A DNA stretch of 37,824 nucleotides, taken from Phycisphaeraceae bacterium. GTDB taxonomy: Bacteria > Planctomycetota > Phycisphaerae > Phycisphaerales > UBA1924. Below are positions 17,031 to 26,173 of the stretch, in pieces. Made by a program: the position numbers and the translations under genes. The stretch lies in NCBI GenBank assembly GCA_021299385.1, contig JAJTGZ010000021.1:1-37824 (forward strand), written 5' to 3'. Numbering within the stretch: position 1 is the first letter of the stretch; each line of letters opens with the position of its first letter. The notes beneath the pieces are model-generated. The model did not search any database. It worked only from the letters and a program-made list of their open reading frames with translations, and was not told the DNA's origin.

Positions 17031-19214
17031 ATGATCTTCCTCACCCCCGTCATCGCCATCATCGCCGCCGCTGTTGCGATCCCTGCGCTGGTGATTTTGT
17101 ATTTCCTGAAACTCAAGCGGCGTGATGTGGAGATTTCGACCACGCTGCTGTGGAAGAAGGCGATCCAGGACCTGCAGGCGAACGCGCCGTTTCAGCGTTT
17201 GCGGAACAACATCCTGCTGATTTTGCAGTTGCTGGCGTTGCTGGCCGCGCTCTTGGCGTTGGCGCAGCCTGAGTTGAGCCGGGGGATCGGGGCGGGGGAC
17301 AAGCATGTGATTGTCATCGACCGCTCGGCGAGCATGCGCACGGCTGACGGGGACCCGGACAACCCTGCCGGCGAACGCACGCGCTTGGAGCAGGCCAAGC
17401 GTGAGGCGTCAAAACTGGTCGATTCGATGCGCGAGCCGGGCCTGCTGGGTGCGGCAGGGGACGAGGCGATGGTCGTTGCCTTTGACACCGTCGCCGACCG
17501 CGTGCAGAACTTTACTTCCAGCAAGGCCGAGCTCAAACGGGCCATCGAGGGGATCACGCAGACCGATGCGCCGACGCGCTTTGGCCCGGCGTTTGACACC
17601 GCCCGCGCGCTGGCGCGCACGATCATGGAGGAGGGCAAGGGGTTGGTCAACGCCGGGACGAACGCGACGATCCACCTGTTCTCCGACGGGCGCTTGCCGG
17701 ACCTGGACCAACTGCGACCCGGCGCCGACGACCGGCTGGTTTACTACCCGATCGGCCGGACGGACTCGGCGAACCTGGGGATCGTCGGGCTGCGGGCCGA
17801 GCGGGCGTTTGATGAGCCGGCGAAACTCTCGATCTTTGTCTCGGTGCAGAACACGGCCAAGCAGCCGAGGAAGACCGATGTGCAACTGGCCGTCGATGGG
17901 CAGGTCGTCGGCGTCCGTGAGGTAACGATCCCCGCGGCACGGGTTGAGAGCGTCGAGCAGGGCGCTGGCGATGCGAACCCGGGCGAGGGGACCAAAGCTC
18001 CTGATGGGACCAAGCCAACCGGCACCACCGCCGCGACGGTCGAGCAAGGTTTGCCGGGGATTTCGGGTGTGGTGTTTAGTGTTGATCGGGCGCAGGGGGG
18101 GCTGTTCACCATCCAGCTGCGCCCGACGCTGCCGGAGGGGACGCCGAGTGATCCGCTGGCGACGGACAACTTTGGGTACCTTGTGGTGCCCCCGGCCAAG
18201 CGGCTGGCGGTGGCGCTCGTTACGTCGGGGAACCTGTTCCTGCGCGGCGCGCTGGAGGCGTTGCCGCTGGCGAAACTAGATGTCTTGACACCCGGCCAGG
18301 GGGCGTCGCTCTTTGACAGCGCCGGCAAACCGACGGGCGTTTACGATGTGTATGTGCTCGACGGGTGGTTGCCGACGGTCCCGACGCGGGATGGGAAAGC
18401 ACCAGCATCGAGCACCGGGCCTGGGTTGCCGCAGGCGAGGGTGCTTGCGTTCAATGTCAACCCACCGCCCCCTTTGGGGATGCTGGATGTTGGTCCGGGC
18501 GAGGCGACGGTGGTGCTCAAGCACGAGCGGGACCACCCTGCGCTGCGCAACATTGCGATTGATGCGTTGACGATCAGCGGCACGCGCAAGCTGAGCCTGC
18601 CGCCCGGGTCGGGCTCGCGTGTGCTGGCCGAGGGGGTCAACGGGCCGTTGATCTTTGAGGTGTCGGACCTTGGCACGCGTGCGTTGGTCGTAACCTTTGA
18701 CCTGCTGGCAAGCAACTGGCCGTTGGACGCGGGGTTTGTGCTCTTTGTCGCGCAGGGGACGGCGTACCTCGGGCAGGACGCGGCGGATACCACCGCCTCG
18801 CAGATCAGGCCGGGGCAGACGATCGAGCAGACGCTGCCGACGGGGGCCGGCTCGCCGAGGGTAACGGTGCCCGACGGCACGCGTCGCGACCTGCTGCTCA
18901 ACCCCGACGGGCGCGTCGTCTTTGGCCCGGCCGAGAGCGTGGGGATGTACACGCTCAGTTGGGCGGGGTCGCCGGGCCCGACGGACACCGTGGCCGAGGG
19001 GCGTGCCAGGCGCCCGTTTGCGAGCAACCTGCTCGACTCGCGTGAGAGCGACCTGGCGACGGCACCCCCCTCGGCACTGACGAGCCTGCTGTTCAATGCG
19101 CAGGCGGGGCAGCGCCCGCAAAGCCCGACGCGCCTTTGGCCGTGGCTGCTCATCGGCGCGCTGGTGGTGATGGTGGTCGAGTGGTTTGTGTACAACCGGA
19201 AGGTTGCGATCTGA
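17031..19214 (+). CDS. BatA-like VWA membrane protein
   Basis: The 727-residue protein begins with the BatA N-terminal region: a span at about 4-26, an LKLKRRDVEISTTLLWKK stretch and a second span at about 60-80. A VWA domain follows with the metal site DRSAS (97-101) and LFSDGR (about 213-218). The central part is beta-rich and unassigned. A C-terminal span (about 705-721) ends in a short basic tail. The topology is therefore two spans, a large external or internal domain and one anchor, similar to the 1046-residue VWA protein upstream. The gene follows DUF58 after a 223-base gap filled by a repeat, so it may be partly uncoupled. It ends 18 bases from the convergent cyclophilin gene. Probably a MoxR partner. 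Confidence 0.88.
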   Translation: MIFLTPVIAIIAAAVAIPALVILYFLKLKRRDVEISTTLLWKKAIQDLQANAPFQRLRNNILLILQLLALLAALLALAQPELSRGIGAGDKHVIVIDRSASMRTADGDPDNPAGERTRLEQAKREASKLVDSMREPGLLGAAGDEAMVVAFDTVADRVQNFTSSKAELKRAIEGITQTDAPTRFGPAFDTARALARTIMEEGKGLVNAGTNATIHLFSDGRLPDLDQLRPGADDRLVYYPIGRTDSANLGIVGLRAERAFDEPAKLSIFVSVQNTAKQPRKTDVQLAVDGQVVGVREVTIPAARVESVEQGAGDANPGEGTKAPDGTKPTGTTAATVEQGLPGISGVVFSVDRAQGGLFTIQLRPTLPEGTPSDPLATDNFGYLVVPPAKRLAVALVTSGNLFLRGALEALPLAKLDVLTPGQGASLFDSAGKPTGVYDVYVLDGWLPTVPTRDGKAPASSTGPGLPQARVLAFNVNPPPPLGMLDVGPGEATVVLKHERDHPALRNIAIDALTISGTRKLSLPPGSGSRVLAEGVNGPLIFEVSDLGTRALVVTFDLLASNWPLDAGFVLFVAQGTAYLGQDAADTTASQIRPGQTIEQTLPTGAGSPRVTVPDGTRRDLLLNPDGRVVFGPAESVGMYTLSWAGSPGPTDTVAEGRARRPFASNLLDSRESDLATAPPSALTSLLFNAQAGQRPQSPTRLWPWLLIGALVVMVVEWFVYNRKVAI

Positions 19215-19232
19215 GAAGGCCCGCCTGGCGTG

Positions 19233-20264
19233 CTAACGCACCACCGGCTCCTGGGCCGGGGCTGGCTCGGGCTTGGGCTTGGGGGGTTCGGTGCTCTTGG
19301 GGGCTGGGGGTTTGATAGGCATCGGGGGCGGGTCGATGAGCCTGGCCTGTGTGATTCTTGGTGGCTTGACGGGCTTGTCGGTGCCCGCTTGCAGTTTGGT
19401 GCTGGCGATGGCGTTGACGGCCTCGATCCCTTCGATGACCCTGGCGAAGGCGCAGTAGTTTCCGTCCAGGCGTGCGGTCCCCGCGCGGGAGAGGGCGATG
19501 AAGAACTGCGAGCCGTTGGTGTTCGGCTCGGGGCTGCGGGCCATCGAGACGACGCCCAGGTCGTGCTTGAGTGTGCTCTGTTCGAGGTCGAAGATGTACC
19601 CGGGCCCACCCTCGCCGGTGTTTGTCGGGTCCCCGGCTTGGATCACAAAGGGGTGCCCGTCGCGACCAGCGGGGACGACGCGGTGGAAGGGGATGTCGGT
19701 ATAAAAACCCCCTGCCACAAGCTGGCGGAAGTTGTACGCCGTGTTCGGCGCGGACTCGGGGAGCAGCTCGATGACGATGCGGCCAAGGTCGGTCGTCAGT
19801 TCGGCACGCTGGTCAACATAGACGCGCAGGCCCGAGTAGACGTCTTCTTCTTTCTTGGGAGGCTGGAAGACGACGGCGGGGCGGGAGGGATCGGCGCGGG
19901 CATCGAGCACGGCCCGCGCGGGTGTGAGCATCGGCTGGAGGACCAGAGGGGGCCCTACGCCCTGCCCCCCGACGAGCAGTTGCGCCCGCAGCACACGCCG
20001 GGGCTGGTCGCCCCAGAGGGTTGGGAAGAGTGGTGCCAGGTCGATCGGCCCAGGGAGGACGGCGACGCGCGCAACCTCGCGTCCATCGGCCTCTGTGAGG
20101 ACGACCTCGTGGCGGCCCTTGCTCGGCTGCCCCTGAACGTGCACAGGGATCGCACGGCCGACGGTGCAGTAGAGGCGATCGGCCCGGAGTTGCGCCGAGC
20201 AAACGCCGGGGCAAGAGAGCAGCGCCACGATGGCCCCCAACGCCAGCAGGTTGCGCGTAAGCAT
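19233..20264 (-). CDS. Exported cyclophilin-type peptidyl-prolyl isomerase
   Basis: Cyclophilins speed cis-trans isomerisation of Xaa-Pro bonds during folding. The 343-residue protein starts with a signal peptide (about 1-24, ending CSAQ). The cyclophilin domain covers about 152-310: FHRV (193-196) holds the catalytic Arg195, FVIQAGDP (206-213) the conserved Gln, and NGSQFFIALS (250-259) the active-site Phe. About 125 residues of unassigned, beta-rich sequence lie between the signal and this domain. The C-terminus is a Pro/Lys/Glu-rich tail (about 312-343). It is convergent with the BatA-like gene and lies downstream of the pseudopilin gene on the same strand, 92 bases away. Periplasmic location is inferred. 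Confidence 0.93.
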   Translation of the reverse strand: MLTRNLLALGAIVALLSCPGVCSAQLRADRLYCTVGRAIPVHVQGQPSKGRHEVVLTEADGREVARVAVLPGPIDLAPLFPTLWGDQPRRVLRAQLLVGGQGVGPPLVLQPMLTPARAVLDARADPSRPAVVFQPPKKEEDVYSGLRVYVDQRAELTTDLGRIVIELLPESAPNTAYNFRQLVAGGFYTDIPFHRVVPAGRDGHPFVIQAGDPTNTGEGGPGYIFDLEQSTLKHDLGVVSMARSPEPNTNGSQFFIALSRAGTARLDGNYCAFARVIEGIEAVNAIASTKLQAGTDKPVKPPRITQARLIDPPPMPIKPPAPKSTEPPKPKPEPAPAQEPVVR

Positions 20265-20356
20265 GCAAGATTGTTGCCCCGCGCGGGGCAGGGCGTGGCG
20301 AAGAAATGGACATGCACGAAAAACCCGATCAGGTGGAGTGGATCAGGTGGGCATTC

Positions 20357-21145
20357 TCAGGGGGTTAGAATGAGGGTGTTGGACGCAGACTTTGGGCCTT
20401 CGTCAAGCAGTTGCCAGGCGTTGAGAACCTTGGTGGGTGCGCCGGGGGTTGTGGAGTCGACGGGGATGGTTTTGAGCAGGTTCCCGCCCTTGTCATCATA
20501 CCAGACAACGCTCTGATCGCTCCAGGCGACGTTGCCACCTGTGGTGTGGTTGAAGTCTTTGACCGTAGACAGCCCGTCGCTGATGAGCGCGAGGCGGGCG
20601 TCGAGGGCATCGAGCCTTGTAACGCCGGTGCTTGAGCCGCCGCGGAACTGGAAGTTTGTCAGGATCGTTGCGTTTGCGGTGCGCTGCCAGGCTGCCAGGT
20701 AGTTGTCTAGGCGGATGGTGCCGGTGTGCGAGGGGCAGTAGTAAACGCCGGGCACGGTGCCGTAGCCCATATGGAAGAGTGTTCCGAGGCCGTCGAAGCC
20801 GCCGGAGGGTGGAGCCAGGCGTGCGGCCATGAGGTACTTTGGGTCAAAGGTGGGGTCGTTGAGCGACTTTCCATACGACCGGCTGTAGGGCAGCGCGGAG
20901 CGGAAGTCGTCGGCATACATCCCCATCGCCAGTGTCTTCTGGCGGACGTTGGACATGCAGACGATCTTGCGCGTCGTTTCACGAACGCCGCTGAGCGTCG
21001 GGAGCATCAGCCCGATGAGCAGGAGCATCACGGCAAGGGCAACGAGCAGGTCCACAAGCGAAAAGCCAGCACGCTGATGGCAACGCCCGCGGCGGTCAAC
21101 GCGCGCTTGTTGCAACAGTTCTGGTGCTCTTGACACAACGGCCAC
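20357..21145 (-). CDS. Pseudopilin-like protein (type II secretion/planctomycete style)
   Basis: The 262-residue protein has a type-IV-pilin-like N-terminus: a basic leader, then GFSLVDLLVALAVMLLLIGL with cleavage expected after the Gly. Position +5 of the mature form is Asp, where most (pseudo)pilins have Glu. The body has NVRQKTLAMGMYADD and YYCPSH..., typical of the large pseudopilin families of planctomycetes, which carry a prepilin cleavage/methylation domain. GTG 21145 is supported by an AGGAG ribosome site six bases upstream, giving an unusually long leader of about 27 residues. It is divergent from the ECF sigma gene and upstream of the cyclophilin gene. Whether it builds a pseudopilus is unknown. 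Confidence 0.85.
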   Translation of the reverse strand: MAVVSRAPELLQQARVDRRGRCHQRAGFSLVDLLVALAVMLLLIGLMLPTLSGVRETTRKIVCMSNVRQKTLAMGMYADDFRSALPYSRSYGKSLNDPTFDPKYLMAARLAPPSGGFDGLGTLFHMGYGTVPGVYYCPSHTGTIRLDNYLAAWQRTANATILTNFQFRGGSSTGVTRLDALDARLALISDGLSTVKDFNHTTGGNVAWSDQSVVWYDDKGGNLLKTIPVDSTTPGAPTKVLNAWQLLDEGPKSASNTLILTP

Positions 21146-21455
21146 CGGCAGGCTCCTGCCACAGTTCAGCGGGGGGTTGACGATCCGTGCAACAAATTAC
21201 ACCGAAAGAGGGACCAAGGCCAGATGATCGCCAACAACTAGGGTACTCTACCGCATTAACTATACCAGTATATCGGCCAGATGCCAGGATTCGTTCGTTC
21301 TCGAACCCGAACGTTTCCCTATTTTGATCAGATTCTTTGTTGTCGGTTGTTGTTGTGTTCCGATCTGCAACCGTGGTGGATGTGCGATCGTATCGGGATA
21401 GCCGGCCGGGTGTGCTGGCCGTCTCAGGACTCCCCATTCTGGGGTGTACGTGATT
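21146..21455. other. Divergent regulatory region, pseudopilin/ECF sigma
   Basis: A 310-base, comparatively AT-rich spacer lies between two divergent genes. It contains a perfect short dyad TATAC-CA-GTATA (21261-21272) and a 22-bp imperfect dyad with outer arms CGTTCG/CGAACG (21292-21313). Either could be an operator; promoters for both genes must lie here, but I could not fix -35/-10 boxes with confidence. No small gene is visible. Confidence 0.45.
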
Positions 21456-22061
21456 ATGCCTGCGGACGCAGAACAACAGAGGGTTGACCTGGCCTTGATG
21501 CAGGCCGTCGCAACGGGCGACAAACTGGCGATTGCGCAGTTGTATGACCGGTTCGGGTCGCTGGTGTATCGCATGGCCGTGCAGGCGTTGCCTGCGCGGG
21601 AAGAGGCCGAGGACGCGGTACAGGAGATTTTCGTGAGGCTTTGGCGGACAAGCAGCAGGTACGACCCGACGCGTGCGGCCCTGGTTACGTGGGTGATGCT
21701 GATCTCACGCCGGTTCTTGGTCGACCGCCTGCGCCGGTCCAAGAACGCGCTGCGGGGCGCGTCGCTGGACGAGAAGTTGATCCTGACGGACACTGGCCCG
21801 GCGAGCCACTCGGCGGCGCGGGACCACGGGGCGATGGGGATCAACGCCGAGACGCGCGAACGCTTTGGCGCACTGATGAAGAAGGTCGATCAACTGCCTG
21901 AACTGCAACGCACCGTCATTGTCCGGGCCTATCTCAACGGGCAAACTCTCCGCCAGATCGGGGAGGAACTGAACACACCACTTGGGACCGTCAAGTCCGC
22001 GCTCTCACGGGCGCTTACGCGCTTGCGTGAGCGCGAGATGACCGAAGGGATGACCACATGA
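21456..22061 (+). CDS. ECF RNA polymerase sigma factor
   Basis: This 201-residue protein (from ATG 21456) has the two-domain layout of group-4 sigma factors. Region 2 is seen as LYDRFGSLVYRMAVQAL, then AEDAVQEIFVRLWRTSSRYD, then ALVTWVMLISRRFLVDRLRR. Region 4 is seen as LPELQRTVIVRAYLNGQTLR followed by QIGEELNTPLGTVKSALSRA, a helix-turn-helix for -35 recognition. In-frame GTG codons at 21444 and 21450 are alternative starts. The stop overlaps the start of the anti-sigma gene (ATGA). Members of this class are usually held inactive by the anti-sigma encoded next to them and often activate their own promoter. The signal is unknown. Confidence 0.94.
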   Translation: MPADAEQQRVDLALMQAVATGDKLAIAQLYDRFGSLVYRMAVQALPAREEAEDAVQEIFVRLWRTSSRYDPTRAALVTWVMLISRRFLVDRLRRSKNALRGASLDEKLILTDTGPASHSAARDHGAMGINAETRERFGALMKKVDQLPELQRTVIVRAYLNGQTLRQIGEELNTPLGTVKSALSRALTRLREREMTEGMTT

Positions 22062-22990
22062 AGACCAACGAACCAAACTCAAACCCGACCGAGCCGATCA
22101 GGCTCACCCCGGCCCAGCTCTTGGAGCTTGCCTCGGCCGACGCGCTGGGCCTGCTCGACGAGGGTGAGCGTCGCGACTTTGAGGCGGGCTTTGCCGAGGC
22201 CAGCCCGAGGGTGCAGCAGTTGATCCGCGAGCAGCAGCTGCGCGAGGCGCACCAGTTCATCGCCACGCTCCCGGAGCGTGCCCACGCGCACCCCGAAAGG
22301 CTTCGGCTGACGGTGCTGGAGAGAATCTACGCCCTGCTTGGTGTCGAGCAAGGGCTGGCCGGGCGGATCGGCGGGCGCGGGGGCGTGCCCGCTGCGGACG
22401 TCGCGCTGGCCCGGACGCTGGCGCCGACGCGGGGTGTCAACCACTGGTGGCGTGCCGGGACGATCGGCTCGCTGGCCGCGGCTGTGCTGCTGGGGGTTGT
22501 GAGCTTGCAGCTGTGGGGGCAGTTCAACCGCCTGGACGAGGCGATCCGCAACAACACCGTTACGGAGGTTTTTGCCAAGGACTTTGGGCCGAGGTTTGAG
22601 AAGGCGTTGTTCTCACCCAAGACCAAGTTCGTGCAGTTCGCCTCCTACCACGGCGACGGGGGGTCTAGCCACACGCCCGAGGTCGCCAGCGCTGGTGCGA
22701 CCGATGACCAAGGGACGGGCAAGTCGCAGTCTGAGCCGATGGCGGTGCTGTTGATCGATGGGCAGACTGGCGCGGGGCACCTGTTCTGCCGGGACCTTCC
22801 GAGTGGGCGTGCGTTCACGCTGACGATCATCTCGCCGGATGGGGAGGCTCGCAAGGTGGTGCTGACGTTCAACCCCAGCAGCGCGCGGGCGGCGGTGGCG
22901 GTGCAGTCGATCGACATTCTCCCTGGCTCGGTGCTTGAGGTAACTTCCAGCGAGAGCAAGCGGCCTGTGCTCAAGAGCGTTCGTTTGTAG
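22058..22990 (+). CDS. Membrane-anchored anti-sigma factor (RskA-like)
   Basis: The 310-residue protein has an N-terminal cytoplasmic domain (about 1-130) rich in Glu, Leu and Ala with LLELASADALGLLDEGERRDFE, the helical start typical of anti-sigma-K type proteins. One span follows (about 132-150, GTIGSLAAAVLLGVVSLQLW), then an external domain of about 160 residues ending in a beta-rich part. No zinc HxxxCxxC motif is present, which also fits RskA-like rather than ZAS anti-sigmas. Translation is coupled to the sigma gene by a 4-base overlap, and an AGGGA ribosome site lies about eight bases before the ATG. It would bind the ECF sigma and release it on an envelope signal. A terminator follows. 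Confidence 0.85.
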   Translation: MKTNEPNSNPTEPIRLTPAQLLELASADALGLLDEGERRDFEAGFAEASPRVQQLIREQQLREAHQFIATLPERAHAHPERLRLTVLERIYALLGVEQGLAGRIGGRGGVPAADVALARTLAPTRGVNHWWRAGTIGSLAAAVLLGVVSLQLWGQFNRLDEAIRNNTVTEVFAKDFGPRFEKALFSPKTKFVQFASYHGDGGSSHTPEVASAGATDDQGTGKSQSEPMAVLLIDGQTGAGHLFCRDLPSGRAFTLTIISPDGEARKVVLTFNPSSARAAVAVQSIDILPGSVLEVTSSESKRPVLKSVRL

Positions 22991-23031
22991 GGCAGTTGGC
23001 ACCACTTTCCAGCACCGCGTCGTGCTGTTCA

Positions 23032-23070
23032 ACACGCCTCGGCGGGCAAAGGCCCGCCGCGTGTGTTTTT
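23032..23070 (+). terminator. Intrinsic terminator after anti-sigma gene
   Basis: Arms GGCGGGC and GCCCGCC with an AAAG-type loop, extended by ACACGC/GCGTGT, are followed by TTTTT. It lies 42 bases after the anti-sigma stop and before the HAD gene. Confidence 0.85.
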
Positions 23071-23106
23071 GCGGTTGGGGTTGGGGTGTTGGGATAAACT
23101 CAGGCC

Positions 23107-23763
23107 ATGGCGTCAGCATTGCCGCGTGTTGTGGTCTTTGACCTTGGGGGCGTGGTGGTGCGTATCTGCCGATCGTGGCAGGAGGGGACGGCGCGGGCGG
23201 GGCTCCCCTTTCACCCCGAGATCATGGACCCCGAGCGGCTCGCTGCACGCAAGGCGCTGGTGCGTCGGTACGAGACGGGCGAGATCGGGTGTGAGGAGTT
23301 CTTTGCCGCCGTGAGCGCATCGATGGGGGGCCGGTACACGCCGGGGGAGGTTCGGCGTGTGCATGATCTTTGGATCACCGGCGAGTACGTCGGCGTCGGC
23401 AGCCTGATCGACGAGCTGCACGCGCTCGGGCTTCAGACGGGCGTGCTGAGCAACACCAACGCGCACCACTGGCGGCAGCAGACCGCCGGCGAGCATGGGC
23501 CGGCGCTCTTCCCGACGCCCCAGCGCGTCAAGCACCTGCACGCCAGCCACCTGCTGCGACTGGCCAAGCCGCAGTTGGCGATCTTCCGGGCCTTTGAGCA
23601 GGCCACGGGGTTTGGCCCGGGGCAGATCGTTTACTTTGACGACCTGGCCGAGAACATCGCGGGGGCACGGGGTGCGGGGTGGGATGCGCACCTGATCGAC
23701 CACACGCAGGAGACTGTGCCGCAGATGCGGCAGCGGCTGCAAGAACGCGGCGTGGGTGTGTAG
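23107..23763 (+). CDS. HAD-superfamily hydrolase
   Basis: The 218-residue protein begins with motif I VVVFDLGGVVV (8-18), with Asp12 as the likely nucleophile; the usual second Asp is Gly14, as in YihX-like members. TGVLSNTNAHHW contains motif II (Ser/Thr), the LAKPQLAIF stretch carries the motif III Lys, and QIVYFDDLAENIAGARGAGW is motif IV with two Asp. The cap is of the small helical type between motifs I and II. Substrate is unknown; sugar-phosphate or nucleotide phosphatases of subfamily IA are the closest type. It stands alone, after a terminator and before a 36-bp repeat, with no visible ribosome site. Confidence 0.88.
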   Translation: MASALPRVVVFDLGGVVVRICRSWQEGTARAGLPFHPEIMDPERLAARKALVRRYETGEIGCEEFFAAVSASMGGRYTPGEVRRVHDLWITGEYVGVGSLIDELHALGLQTGVLSNTNAHHWRQQTAGEHGPALFPTPQRVKHLHASHLLRLAKPQLAIFRAFEQATGFGPGQIVYFDDLAENIAGARGAGWDAHLIDHTQETVPQMRQRLQERGVGV

Positions 23764-23811
23764 GGCCGGGTTATTCCGATTACCGTTGAATGTTGTGCGT
23801 CCGAAGTAGTC

Positions 23812-23847
23812 AACCCCACCCCTGCCCCTCCCCTCGGGGGAGGGGTT
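23812..23847 (-). repeat. 36-bp GC-rich interspersed repeat, copy 2
   Basis: By eye this is the exact reverse complement of the 4151-4186 copy. It lies between the 3' ends of the HAD and acs genes, where its CCCCTCCCC/GGGGAGGGG dyad could serve both transcripts as an end structure. Confidence 0.9.
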
Positions 23848-23874
23848 CCGTACTAGTAACATCGGCAATCCGTG

Positions 23875-26022
<2,148 letters not shown>

Positions 26023-26123
26023 GGTTCAGTTCCGTGCCTGGATGTGTCGCGGGTTCGGCGTGCGATTGCATAGGTGCGTGCGGAACTGTACGGGCCTGGC
26101 GGGCGCGTCTGTCCTGAGCGATT

Positions 26124-26167
26124 GTTTCATATGGTGGCGCTGGCCTCTGGAGCCAGACATCTGAAAC
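26124..26167 (-). other. Hairpin between recG and acs
   Basis: Outer arms GTTTCA/TGAAAC enclose an inner CTGGC/GCCAG dyad, just after the recG stop. There is no U-tract on the minus strand, so it is not a normal intrinsic terminator. It could be an mRNA processing or stabilising structure. Confidence 0.4.
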
Positions 26168-26173
26168 ACTCTT

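Noticed and set aside
23140-23160. HAD hydrolase with inactive motif I (DLGG instead of DxD)
   Set aside because: YihX-like members with known phosphatase activity also have DLG in this place, so the change alone does not indicate loss of activity.
26038-26100. tRNA-like GGGTTCG segment between acs and recG
   Set aside because: No cloverleaf stems can be formed around it; no tRNA is supported anywhere in the window.
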